Program-made: the position numbers and the translations under genes | Notes under the pieces: generated by a model | What the model saw: only the letters and a program-made list of their open reading frames with translations | Told to the model about the DNA's origin: nothing | Database searches by the model: none | NCBI GenBank assembly: GCA_020698575.1 | Contig: CM036255.1 | Span: 2,124,501 to 2,188,500 of the forward strand | DNA length: 64,000 nucleotides | From: Bostrychus sinensis | Lineage: Eukaryota; Chordata; Actinopteri; Gobiiformes; Eleotridae | Reading direction: 5' to 3' | Part shown: in pieces, positions 45,201-58,500 of the stretch | Layout: each line of letters begins with the position of its first letter | How positions within the stretch are numbered: position 1 is the stretch's first letter

Positions 45201-46089
45201 GTAGTTGTAAAAGTGTGAATGAAGAGCAGTTTGTCCACGGTGTCCTGTGTCTCTGTGGTGTTGTCCTCAGTCCCTCTCACGGCGCATGTGCAGAGGCAGC
45301 GTGTGAGCGTCTTTACGGCCTGGCTGCTGTTGGACTGAAGAATGCAGCAGCACATTCCCTGGATCTGTGTCCGCTTGTTTGTGTCTGCAGAAGTTCTGAT
45401 GGAAGTCCACTTCTGTCTCACAGTGGAACGGTTCAAACTGAAAACTGGGGCAATCTGAAGAAAAAAACTGCATGTTTACTCTGGCCAAGTATTGAAAAAA
45501 AAAGGTTTAAAATTAGGTTTCTTTTTATGCAGTAAGGGTGTAATAAAGGTAATTTATAAGTCTCACAACATCTAGACTTTATAATTTTGCACTTATGTCT
45601 TTTTTGGTCATGTTTACTGAGGCAACACCATATAAGTTTTTAAAATAGCCCACAGTAAGACCATGACCTACTGTATAATATGTTGCATCAAAGTTCTTTA
45701 AAAGGGTCCTAACGGCTGGAACACAGTCTGGATCCAGAGATTTTCAAAGGATTTTGTTTCATGGTGAGACAGGAGCCAAAGATACAAACTCCATCCTCAA
45801 GGGGGCAGTAAAGGAACAAATTATTTGTTATAGTTTATTCTTTACCATAATGAGATATAATAGGCTCAATGGATAGAGCATTTACACCTGAACTAGAAGA
45901 TCACTTGATCAAATTCAGGTCTGGGCACCAGCACTATATCTTTACCATTGTGAGATAGGGCCTTTGTGGGGGTCTGCACTGTGAGTGCTTCATTTGAGCC
46001 TCTACTAATGGCCCACACATGCAGAGGGAGGACACAGCTCTAACACAGATGTACTGCCTCAGACTTACACAGCACATGTCACTTCACAG
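42239..46089. other. intergenic, no gene recognised
   Basis: AT-rich sequence with scattered short frames, a poly-A run at 43919-43947 and a richer-GC patch at 45120-45450 that I cannot assign. No frame here matches a family I know. Confidence 0.5.
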
Positions 46090-46640
46090 TTAGGTCTGTT
46101 ATCCCCTCCCTCCTCAGTCACTCTGTACCTGTACCACAGCTGCCCTGGGGCAGACTGATGGGAATGTGGCAGCCATTCTGCACCTATGGCCTTTCTGATC
46201 ACCAAACACCAGTGGGGGATGAAGTAAAAGTATCTAACAAAAATGATACTTTGGTAAAAGTAAAAAAAAATAAACTGCCTTGCTTATGAAATGAAGGTAA
46301 GTAGAAAGTACTTTTGAATGTTGTTGCAAAATCTTTTTCTTCTGAAAAAAAAGTAGTTAAAAACTACTTTTAACTCCTTAAACAATTTAAACTTTTACTC
46401 CAGTAAAAGTACAAAAACATCAAAAATGTACTCTAAGTAAAAGTATGTTCTACAAAATGTACTCAGAAAGTACTTCTTCAAAAAATGTACTTAAGTAAAC
46501 TCTGTGAGTAAAAGTATCTAGTTACTGTCCACCACTGCTGAACACACAGTCACACTAACATTCATCCTGGCAAAGTGGGTGAAGTGTCTTGCCCAAGGAC
46601 ACAATGACAGTATGAACTACATGGTAGTAGAAAAAGATTT
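46090..46640 (-). repeat. tRNA-derived SINE split by an AAGTAAAAGTA-family copy
   Basis: The SINE halves are 46090-46206 (ATCCCCTCCCTCCTCAGTCA, CTGCCCTGGGGCAGACTGAT) and 46537-46640 (GTGAAGTGTCTTGCCCAAGG). Between them, 46207-46536 begins CCAGTGGGGGATGAAGTAAA and ends CTGTCCACCACTG. The undivided SINE at 21140-21455 shows that the halves were contiguous. Confidence 0.7.
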
Positions 46641-47820
46641 CTCTGTATTTAAATAATATAACTTTTATTCACAAAACAAACAAAACAAAACCAAACAAAA
46701 ACATTTAAGCTTCATTCATCTTGCCTTTTTTGATTTTCCTTTAGCTTTCACTTTGCTTGACTCTCTGTTGTTACACTGAACCAAAGTCAACAGGTTATCA
46801 AAGCCCAGTAAAGGACAGGACACTTTTGGGATGTTTGGTACAGAATTTGCCCCTCCATGTGAGGTCTGTGATCAGGACCCCCTCAGAGCCCTGTGATCCT
46901 GATAAAAGACTGTCCCGCCCATTCTCTCAGGACGGGCTAATGACAGAGAGGTCCCCACCTCACACACATGATCAAGAGATACAGGCTGGGAAACTGTACT
47001 GCCAACAGGTCCACCCTGAGGGCCACCCCAAGGGCCCCACAGACACACTGGCACGTCCACCTTTAGAAAAAAAGAACAAATTTATGTTTATCTTTTGTCA
47101 TTTATGTCCAGAGCCTCCTTTTTTTTTTTTTTTACTTTGACAAAACAACAACAACAACAACAAAACAAACAAACAAAAAACACTCTAAGTCTATTTAGGG
47201 TGATGTGTGCTGATTGTTGACTGTACATTTTTACATTAATGATGCCTATTTATTTTAAATCATCCCTTTTTTTCTTCATTTTTATGTGTGGTGTTTGTTT
47301 GTTTTGTCTTTTATTGTCTCATAGTTTTGTTATTTAATCATATTGATGATATTTATTATTTTCAATTTGAAAATTAAAAAAGAGTTTTGTTTTGTGAGTT
47401 TTGTCTTGAATTTTGGAGAAAAGGAAAACTATGAATTGTATCATTTTTTTTTACTATAATATAGTAGGAGCTGAACATATTTTTTATCATCTAAAGTGCA
47501 CCAGAATACATGAAATTACACTCGATTTGTTCAAAACTTCCAGGGGAAGCCACCCCGACCCCCTGCTTTATTTTGCTCCTCATGAAAACTATACAACATC
47601 AGGGGCAAAGATGGGGAACCAACATAAAGAAGTTTGTGTTTTTATGGTGTTGAAACAGTGTGTTAATTAGTATTGCTTGTTGTAATTTGGGGGCCACAAG
47701 CAAAATCTTGTTAGGGCCACTAAAATCGTTGTGCTCACGGTTTCAGACTGAGACTTAAATTCAAGTCAAGGCAAAGAAATGATAGCCAATTGAAAATTTA
47801 GACAGGGTTAAAATATCAAC
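46641..47820. other. intergenic upstream of galnt15-like gene
   Basis: A poly-T run at about 47118-47133, a CAA-rich stretch at 47143-47180 and several unremarkable frames. No gene or element I can name. Confidence 0.5.
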
Positions 47821-47829
47821 TGGCCGTTA

Positions 47830-47978
47830 CACCAGAGCAAGTGGGGGGTCATGCGAGGACGTAACGAGGAGGGGCTTCAGCCTTACTGTGTCCACTCACA
47901 GCGAGAGACCCTGTAGACCGAGCCCCAGCGCGCGCCCAGAGTTCAGCGCACAGCCGGACCAGTGAGCGCGGCCCCGGG
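47830..47978 (+). promoter_or_regulatory. CpG-rich 5' region of galnt15-like gene
   Basis: From about 47850 into exon 1 the sequence becomes GC- and CpG-rich (GCGCGCGCCCAG, GAGCGCGGCCCCGGG), in contrast with the AT-rich flank, and runs directly into the ATG. This suggests a CpG-island promoter/5' UTR. No TATA box is evident. Confidence 0.5.
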
Positions 47979-48451
47979 ATGAGGCCGTGCGTCAAAGCGC
48001 CGTTCCGCAGGAGGACGCTCCGCCTGTGGCTGCTGCTCCTCGGGTTCACTGCGGTCTCTCTGATGCTCACGGACCTCTTAAACCAGAACCAATACCAGAA
48101 CTGGACTGAGGCTAAAACCGTGGTCCCTCTTCGTCCCCTGGAGCGGTTCGCTAGTCCTCCCGAGCTGGAGGTAATTGTGGACTCCCGGGACCCTGCCTCA
48201 GAGCGCGAGCGGGATGTGCCACCACTGGACTCTCTCCATGAAGACCAGCTTCTGTTCGTGCCCTCCGCGTCAGAACCCAAACACATCGCGCAGCAGCAGA
48301 CGAAGAGGAGTTACAAGCTGCTGATCCCAGGGCAAAGTAAAGAGCCGCGCGGCAGTGCGCCTGTGACGCGCGAGGAGCGGGGTCCGGAGCAGAGCGCGCG
48401 GAGTGAAAAAGTCCCCCTGCACGGTGGACTGCCCGAGTCCAGAGCCCCGGG
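47979..48451 (+). CDS. galnt15: galnt15-like exon 1: cytosolic tail, membrane anchor, stem
   Basis: MRPCVKAPFRRRT (basic tail) then LRLWLLLLGFTAVSLMLTDL (signal anchor), one NWT sequon, SLHEDQLLFVPSASEPKHIA and SYKLLIPGQ. Donor GTGAGT, phase 2. The start is the first ATG after the GC-rich leader (GGGATGA). Confidence 0.9.
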
Positions 48452-49481
48452 GTGAGTCCACAGAGCAGTCTCAGGGGTTAAGGTCTGTGTTGTAGTTCAG
48501 TTCTAATAAAAGACACGGTATCTGCTGGTGTTCAGTGTTAGCTGTTCTATTTACTTATTTTAATTATAATTATATGACATAACTATATTTACATCTTTAA
48601 AGGTATTGTAAGCAGCATGCGCTCCTAGTGGTTTAAAACAGTACTACAGTCTAAATCAAAACAATGGTCTGTGGGTTTCCAGTCACAGTTTGCTCTTTTG
48701 CCTCTGGTTTTGTAGCTCTGCTGTGAGCTGTGTCCACAGCTGCTGCTGCAGATCTTGGTCTGTGTGGCAGCCAGAGCTCTTTACCCTTCTCTGACTGGAC
48801 GATCAGTGATGCAAGGTTTTTAGAACCAAAACAAAAATGTAAACAAAAACAACTTGGCCATTATGTAAAATATATTTTAAATTGTTAATAAATCAGCTGT
48901 ACCATTGTTATAAAAGTAATATTTGATTTAATCATGTTTACATCATTCCTGGGGGTTCATTTTTATGAAATATAAAAAAAATACTGCCTATAGTATGTTT
49001 ATTATACAGTAGGCATGCAGACTCAGGCCTAAAGCTGCAGACCTGTGCTTAAAAAGAAAACAGTGAGCATCTCCTGTTTGTCCTTTAGGCATCTGTAGGA
49101 ACATGAAGTAATAGAACTAAAAGGAAATATCACAGTAAAAAGATTAATCAATAAACCACCAGCATCTTATGTAGGCTGTATTGATATGTATATATTGATA
49201 TGATATATTGTCTCCAGGTCAGGCCATTCTGCTGCTGTGTGCCCTGAGAGAGTCTCAGAGTTTCATCAGGTCTAACCCTACTGTAGATAAGTTCCTACTC
49301 ACAGTTAACTTTAGAAATGATTAAGTCTTTCGGATGAAGGGCCCAAACGTCTGATCTTAGCGCAGACAGACCCCCACCAACACCGGGGCATGGTGCTGTA
49401 CAGGTGAGCTGTGTCATGAGGCGGCCTGCTCTAAATCTGGTCATGGTGTGGAGCATGAGAAACCACCACAATGAGCAGGGG

Positions 49482-49515
<34 letters not shown>

Positions 49516-52500
49516 GATAGGACCCAAAGTCTTCTAGAAAACAAACCTTGTCCAGATGACCTTCTTTAACCTTTTTTACTAAACTTCTCTTGGTTGACTG
49601 AGAACCTGCACCAATGTTGTGTCACAGTATGTGACTGGAAGCATCTGGAAGGGCATCTGGCATAAAAACAGTACCCATGTGAGTGATTTGCTGTGGAGAC
49701 CCCTGAAATAAAGGAAGCAGCTGAAAGAGATGTTCTGTATACAGTATACTGAACAGTTGTTGAAATCTGTGTTGGTGAGCTGCAGTATAGCTCAGTTGGT
49801 AGAGCTGCAGCACATATACACAGCAACTACAGCCTGCCTCGGTGTCATGGGTTTGTGGCTGGACTTCAATACTTTGCTCCTGCTCTCTCCGCCATGAAAC
49901 ATTGTCCAATAAAGCAGAAAAAGACCTAAAAATATAAAGAAATGTAAAGAAATCTGTGTTGGTCACCATGTTTCCAGCTGTCTCTTGTCTCTTGTCCCGT
50001 AGCTGTCTGGGGGAGGAGTATAGTGAGAGCCTCCCCTCTGCCAGTGTGGTCATCTGCTTCAGGGACGAGCCCTGGTCCACTCTGCTGAGGACGGTCCACA
50101 GCGTCCTGGACACAGCCCCCCCACAGCACCTGAGAGAGCTGCTGCTGGTGGACGACCACAGTCAGCTCGGTGGGTACCAACAGACCAGGCTCTAGTGAAA
50201 TAATAAATCTGTTTCATATTCAAATACCTAAAGTTTACAGTATGAACATAGTTGCAGGGATTTGGCACAGCCCCTCCCTCTCACCTGTGTGTGTGCTGTG
50301 TTCCAGGTGAGCTGAAGAGCACTCTGACCCAGTACATGTCCCGTCTGAAAAGGGTGCGTTTGATTCGCAGCCCCAGGCGGTTGGGGGCCGGGGGCTGCAG
50401 GAGTCTGGGGGCCTCCAGAGCCACAGGGGAGGTGCTGGTGTTCATGGACTCCTACTGTGAGTGCCACAGAGGCTGGCTGGAGCCACTGCTGGAGAGAGTG
50501 GCCCAGGACAGGTACGTACAAGGCTTTTATCAAATCAGACAATATGAAGCAGTTAAAAGTCCTATATTCTGCTTTTTCAGGCTTTTTGAAACCTTTGCAT
50601 TAGTTTTTCATGTTATATAAATATTGGGAAGAAAACTAAAGACATGCTACTATTCATCATGGTCTGTTCTCAGTTATAAGGCAGACAGTGGTTCCTAATC
50701 TTTCTTGTCTTGTGTACTTGTGGTTTTTTTTTGTCATATCATGAGAACCTCCCTTACTCATACAGGTTTATGATTCTTTAAAATGTGGTCAGATAAAACA
50801 TCTGTATTTGTTGGTTAAAATACATTTTATAAGTACATTTATACTTAATTTATTGAAGACTAATTCTCCTGCATTTTAAACTTCAAATACCAGATGAAAA
50901 ACCAACAAAATAAATAAAAAATCAGTTTGTCTTTATAATGACATAAAAATGTAACAATACAAACTCCTTTTGCATCTATTTTAATCTTTTGTTCAAAATG
51001 GGAAAAAAAATGAAATTCTAAATATAATATAATAATACAAAATAATATACAACTCCTAATAAATTTACCACAAATTTTTTTTTTTTTAAATGATTTGAAT
51101 AACTCTCCTTTAAAACAAGCCCTTAAACCTAAAATAAATTTCACAAAATATAATAATTAGGACTTGACATTAACACTAGCCACCTGGCCAAATGCACTTA
51201 CGTTTTCATTTTAGCTGCTACTCCCATTAGCCACTTTAGATGGTTGAATTTTATGCACTTACCTGTGTACTGTATCTAAACTTTAGAGGTTTGGCCTGAA
51301 TTTATATTGCTCTGCTTGAGTGTACAACATTGTGTATATAATAATTCACCATGATTAAAAATTTAAAAGATGTGATATCACATGCACAGAGATATCATTA
51401 ATTCTGCTGAGGTAAAGCTGTTTTTGATAAATATTTTATAAATCGCTGTCCATATATAAAACCAAATTTTATGTTTCTTTGCACTTATCGTATGCTATAA
51501 AATAAAAACACGAAACATTTTGAGCAATAAAGTAAATGTCAATCTCTGATAATCAAATAATATTATTCAGCAGTTGCACCTCCTAAGTGTAGTTCTATAT
51601 GAAAAGATCACAAATATTTTCTTATTTTTTTCAACATAAATTATGAAATAATTCCACATACTCCCTGCAAAGCACTCGCTTACCCCTAGGGGTCCCCACA
51701 CCTCAGCTGCTTTTTTAACCTGGCTGTTCTGGCTGCGAGGCTGTGCCCTTCTGTCTGAGAGAGAGGTGTGAACAGTTCATGTGCTGGGTGGGATGGATCC
51801 TTGATTGTGAAGGTTGCTCTGCACCTTCTCTGGCTCATATAAATGTCCTCCACTCTGTCAGCAGCACTTACCTTGTAACATACGTTATTCTGTACACCTC
51901 TGTCTCAGCACACGTACAGTTAGGCCCATGAATATTTGTACACTGACACAAGTTTTGTTGTTTTAGCTTTTTACCAAAACATTCAAAATACAGTTATATA
52001 ATTACTATGTGAAGAGAAAAGTCTGGAGAAGGCTTGGAACTGCTCATGATCAAAAGCACAACTTCTGTAAAACCTGGTGGAGCAGTGTGATGCATGAGCT
52101 GCAGAACTTCCACTGACACTGAGTCACTGGTGTTTACTGATGATGTGACAGAGACAGAAGCAGAGGATGAATTCTGCACAGGGATAAACTTTCTGCTCAG
52201 ATTCAGAGAAAGGCCACAACATTCAAGGACAGTGCTCCACAGCACAGATGAACAAAAGCAACCCAGGATTTTTAAGGCAAATAAGTGAAATATTCTGCAA
52301 AGGCCTGATTCACTCACCAGCTCTCAGCCTGACTGAGCATGAACTTCACCTAAAACTAAACTTAAGACAGAAAAACCCACAAGCAAGCAACAACTGAAGA
52401 CAGCTGCAGTAAAGGCCTGGCAAAGCAACATAAAATAGGAAACCCAGTGTTTGGTGATGTCCATGGGTTCCAGACATCAGGCAGTCATTGCCTGCCAAAG

Positions 52501-55500
52501 TATTAAAAATGAACATTTTATTCATGGTAATGTTCATCTGTCCAAATACTGTTGAGCCCCTGAAAAAGAGGCAGCTACACTTTAAAGAACTATAATTCTT
52601 AAACCCTTTCTCCAAATTGGATGTGAATACTCTCAAATTACAGCTGAGAGTCTGCACTTTAGGCACATATGAATTATATAACTGTATTTTGAATATGTTT
52701 TGGTAAACAACTAAAATAACAAAACTTGGATCAGTGTCCAAATACTTATGGCTGTGCTCACGTCTAACTCTGCAGTGCACTGACTTTTAAACTATCTGCC
52801 TCAATTCAACCCCACATGACTATAGCTACATCAAGATAATTATAACTTGTGAGCTGGACTCTTTAGTACTTAAAAACATGAAGTGTGATTAATCAGCCAA
52901 GCACCAAGCATGAGCCATAATGAAACTCTTGACCCACATTTAGTCTGGGCTGTGTTCCCCAGAGCCCGGGGAGTGTATGCTGGTGGTATATGTGTTCTGA
53001 GACTGTGGTCTGAGCCTCCTGCAGTGTGCCTCTCTGATTAGCCCAGTCTGGGGTAATTAGCCTGACTGTGAGCCACATGTCTGACCTGCTTCAGTCCATT
53101 TCCCACAGCCTCACTTTCTGTCCTTTCACAAGTGTTTCTATAGTAAATGTGAAACAAGAGAAGAGGACACAACTCTGCACAGCTGCAACAGCATGGCTTG
53201 GTTCGAAAAACAAAATTGATATGTTTTGTGTTTGCATTGTAATTTGTGTTTTCATGATCTGTCTAGCCATCTGAATTGTTTTCTATTCATACATAGAATT
53301 GGTCTTGTTGGTTAATTTGAGCTGGATTTCAAGGAGAGGAAGAAACAGACACAGTTTTACTTAATTTAATATGGACTGCAGTGGTAGAATGTAACAAAGT
53401 AAAAGTACTTACTTACTTTACTTAGGTACAGTTTTCATGTATCTGTACTTCACTTCACTACTTTTATGTATACAATCATGTGTTTTTGTCGTACCCTCTA
53501 GTGATGGGAATTTTGGCTCATTTCAGTGAACTGGATCATTTGGTTCAACTCACCAAAAAGAGCCAGCACTTTTGGCTCCCAGATGGCTGTTTGGATCTGA
53601 GTGGCAGAAGCAGCTGCCCCTGACTGCAGTGCTGTTCACTTCCATGATAGACTCATGAAGTTATGTAAACATCAAAATACTATAAAAACTAAACAAAAAG
53701 TAGCACTTTCTCCCGCAGACACCTTCTTGGTTCAGTAGCTCCTGTGGCGGTGACTGTAAACAGAGAGAGGCATGACCACGGTGAAGATGGTCAATGTTAA
53801 ATTACAATAAAATTAAGAAACATTTTAAAGATTTGTATTTTTATTGTCTCACTTGTTAAAACCAAGTACAGCTTATTTAAATAAGTAAAAAACACAATTA
53901 AGAACAAAAATACCTTACCAAAAACATTTCTGTTTGTGCATGTGCACATGAATGGCAACTAGTGCTTCTGGTACAAATGGGACAAGTCAGACGGACGTTT
54001 CATGCACATTTTTTGATGATATATTTTAGACTCCAAATTTGGCCAATCGAATTTGAGGACTCGAAAATATATGCATTGAAATTTTTAAAGGCACATTTTT
54101 TATTCTGAAAATTTTAACACTGAAATAAAGCAGTGAAAATGAGATGCTGAAATTTCAGTGACTGAACTCCTATTTCAGTGTTAAAAAATTCAAGGGTAGG
54201 AATTCCAAGGCATTTCAAATTCAAAATGTGATGAAAAAAAAAATGGCTTGCAGTGTACGTTTACTTTTTACTTGCAATTATATTACTTAAGTAGAAAATT
54301 TAAGGTGATACTTTTACTTTCACTTGAGTAAATGTTTGCTCCTTTAGCTGTACTTTTACTTAAGTAAAGAAATTGTGTAATTCTTCCACCACAAGGGATT
54401 GACACACAACCAAACAGAAGTCAGAGCAGGACGAACATACACAGAACTAACTAATGTAAAAAAAAACAACTAAGAAAACATGTACACTGTGAATACGTTG
54501 AGCAGGGTTGATGTTGCAAAAATGATGTATGGGAGGTGTTACTGCACAAATGTGTCCTACTGAACATTATGGACGTTCAGAGAAAAACCCAACAAAGACT
54601 GACAGTCATCTGTAGCCTTAAAGACTAATATAGTGTATATGGTTTTACTGTATGTTTTACTGTATGTTTTACTGTATGTTTTTGCTGAGGGAACATTAAA
54701 CATGTGAGGCAGAAAGGAGAAGTCGATTTTGCAGAATGACTCTTTATGTTGCTCCACATCTGTTATCACTGCTCTATCAAAGCATCATTCAGCCAGGCCT
54801 GCTCTATTGTTCCACCTGCTTTTTTTTAATATGTTCTCTGTCAAAAACAAGACCAAACTCACCAAACCTCAGCAAGGCCTTGACCTGCTCTGCAGTTTCA
54901 ACAGAACAAGACTTTACACAGCCAGAGCCTCACACTGTATTATTAAAAATTTAGACTTACAGGATTCTTCAGTGACCCAGTCACCTGTGGCACAAACCTC
55001 TGTCTGGTTGTGTTTTTGCTGATAGCTGGGTGTTGACAGTCTATGACCTGAAGGGAGCAGGTCGATCACATTAAAAAGCAATGTCCTGCTTTGTCCTCAG
55101 ATCAACTGTAGTCAAGTAAATGTCCTGCAGACTGTTGGGAGTGATGCCTTGTGTTTTGCTGGCAGTGATAACAATTTTTTTTGTGTGTGTGCCTCGGTCG
55201 CAGCCCCAAACCAGCTGATAATGCACAAAGTCTGCACACTCTCCACAAAAGCACTGTTTTCAGCATTGTTTTGTCCACTCTAAAAACACCAGTTTTTAAG
55301 GAAGTCTAGCCTCTGCTGGCTGTTTTTTGTGTGTGTGTGTGTGTTCTGTGTATTTGTCCCACTTCAACCAAATGTTTGTACTAAGACAGTGTCTCACAAC
55401 TAGACTCTCATTGTCTTTTTTGTTCATCATAGTTTATGGTAAAACAACCATTTTTAACCTGCTCAGACTTAGACTTTATTGTCCCCAAAGGGAAATTCTT

Positions 55501-58500
55501 GTCCACAACACTGCACTTTAGGATCGTGGATTGTTTATAAACTGTTGAAGTTTGTTTTTAAAGCTGTCTATGGCACCATCGCATCAATCCAAAATTCTTA
55601 CCCTCCTGCTGACAGAATAGAACTTTGTGGTTGTCTGGTCAACTGCTGACCAGATACAAATACTGGCTGAGGGGATCAGGCTTCTTCCAAAGCTGGCCCT
55701 CCTGCACCCGGGCCCTTTACCTCCATCCTGAGGGCAGTAGAGTGAGCTGCTCGGTGAGTGCACAGCTGGTCTGTACAGGGCTCAATCTATTTTACATTTC
55801 ACTATGTTATAGTTTTAAATAACAAAATAGTTATTTCCTATGAGGTTGAAGTTTTTTTTTTTTTTCAGTATAACACAGGTGATCTGTGAAATGACCTCTG
55901 AGCATAGGTGGGCCTGGTCTAAGCAATGTGTTTTCTACTTGTTTTTATGTTGGATGTTGTACTCTAAACATTATGTGCTTACAGTATAAATGTCTAGTTA
56001 TATATGATGAATGTTTTTGTTTGTTTGTTTGTTTGTTTGTTTTTCACAAACCAATAGGGACAATAAAATGCTACCTAACCTAAGCTACCTTCCATTCTAA
56101 AGTCCAAACAGAAAGTTCTTTGTCTGCACGATAAATAAGAAGCTAATGTGTTTGATTAATATTCCTCTGCTGTAGCTCAACTGTTGTTTTCCCCTCCTAG
56201 AACCAGGGTAGTGTCTCCTCTCATGGATGTGATAGATCCCTCAGACGCTCCAGTACAGCGCCTCCCAGTGGCCGCTGAGGGGAGTCTGGGACTGGAGGCT
56301 GGACTTTCACTGGGACCACTCTCCTCTGAGACAGCAGCAGCAGGAGGAGGACACAGACGTCCTGCCGCTAAAGTGAGTGAAGAACCAACGCACTACTGTT
56401 ATGATGTCATACTACTACTACTACTTACTTCTACTTACTACTATTATTACTAATGAGTAATAATAAATCAGTCTTTTATAACTCTGAGTCACTCAAAGTC
56501 ACTTTACAGTTAGTTGCATTATTCCTTCACTCTTCAGTCACACTCGGTGATGGTGAGCTACTTTCATTTTCATGTATTAGTTTATTTGGTTGAGTGAATG
56601 TTTAAGTTCACACAATATTGCTATAAATACATACATCAAATTTACTACTAATTCACATCCGTAGTCCCAGACATAAAACAAAACACCAAGGACAGTAACA
56701 GTAACAAAAACAATATACGTAAAAGTTAATAAGGCAGCAGTAAAGAGCTGGTTGGGTTAAGCCTATCTTAACCTAAAGTGCTATTATTTTACATGGCTCA
56801 TATTAGGTTGTGCATATGGTAAAGTGCTTGTAGGATTACAGTACTTATTTTAAGGTGCTTTCCTAATGCTTACTGTGTTGGATGCTTTTTAGCCATGTTT
56901 TGAGCTGTTTTTTAAATGAAACAGACGTGGGGCTAAAGTCTAATCGTCACTGTCCAAGTATTCCAACTTGTGCAGCCTGTGATAGATAAAAGGTTTTGAG
57001 CAATGTGTATTGTCAACTTTTAAATAGCTTTAAACTCTCAGAACTTAGAATATTATACTTCTCTAAAATTGCACAGTGTTGAAATGACTGTGGTTTCCTG
57101 TCTGTTATATTTATGGTGTAGTCTCAGCCTCTCTGGAACAGACTGGCAAAGACATAATCACACTGACATATTCATACAGTCAAGCTGGGTGAAGTGTCTT
57201 GCCCAAGGACACAATGGCAGTATGCAGTGCTGTATGAAATGATGTACAATAATGGTCAGTTTTTAGTCAACATTTCAGCATCACAGTGACAACATGAAGC
57301 CGTTATTTAATAACCTAAATCTGCTAGAAATGCCTGCCTCTGTATTTTATATTATTATTATTATTATTATTATCATTATGTATACTACTTAGTGTTTATG
57401 ATGATTTATCTTTCCCCTGTTAGGAGCCCGGTGTTAGGAGGTGAGGTGTTGGCCCTGGACAGACACTTCTTTGACAGTATTGGAGCCTATGACCCACGGA
57501 CACTGCTGTGGGCCCCCCAGCAGGTGGAGCTGTCCATCAGGGTAAAGGAACACACACTAGAGACAGACATAGTGCAGATGAATGTTCTATTATATCTCAT
57601 GTGGACCCACAAAGGATTTCACCTGAGAATACTGTAGCAGCCATTTGAAGCCAGACAGGAACGCTTTTCTATCACAATACACAGGTGACATTAGTTATGT
57701 TCTCAAATGGATCATATTCTCAAATAAATGAAAGAATAAGAATATAGACAATATTATAGAGCTTTCAAGAAAACATCACTCAAAATGTGATTAATACATG
57801 AACAGTTTCTATACATAATGCAATAATAAGTTACTTCACTCAGCTAAATATATCTGCATTACCACATTTTGCTGTGGTTCTCTCCTCTTCCTCCCACCGT
57901 CCAAACACATGAATAGGTGAACTGGAGAATCAAAAAAGGCTCATAATACAGCAGATCTACAGAGACAGATTTGTCTCTATGAACTGGTTACAACTGCTCA
58001 GAGTCAGAAGTGGAAATTAAATAGATACTTTTTACTGAAATTATTTTTTTCAAACGTAGTTGATGTTTTACTGTTGTGACTAAACAAACCCAGCGTACTT
58101 TGCACCTAAATAAAAGTTCACTTTACATTGTATTTAATTAAATGCATTGTTGACCCTAACCCTAACCCTTAAACCTTTACTTGAATAACGTTACTTTGAA
58201 GTAACAGTACTTTTACTTGAGTATACAGTAGATTCTAAGTATTTCCTCCACCTCTGGTCAAAGTTGAGATAAAGTTAGATCTGTTTACATCCTCATAGAG
58301 CACATTACAATAACAACAATATTACTGGGCAGTGGTGATCATAATACATAAATACATTTTATGTCGAAGAGAGCCATGGTCTGAACTTTTAACACTGAGT
58401 AGTTGTGGTGTCCTGTACCTCCCTGTACCACCAGGGGGAGCCCTAAACTTTATGTACGTTCACGTTCGGGGTTGCAGTTGTGAGATAAAGTGCAACTGCA

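Noticed and set aside
56250..56372. Loss of the tryptophan patch in galnt15-like exon 4
   Set aside because: It seemed lost when exon 4 was read in frame A throughout. The next frame restores WDW and FHW, so the change is a frame shift, not substitution.
58149..58170. Telomere-like CCCTAA repeats
   Set aside because: Only two to three units, too few to mean an interstitial telomere.
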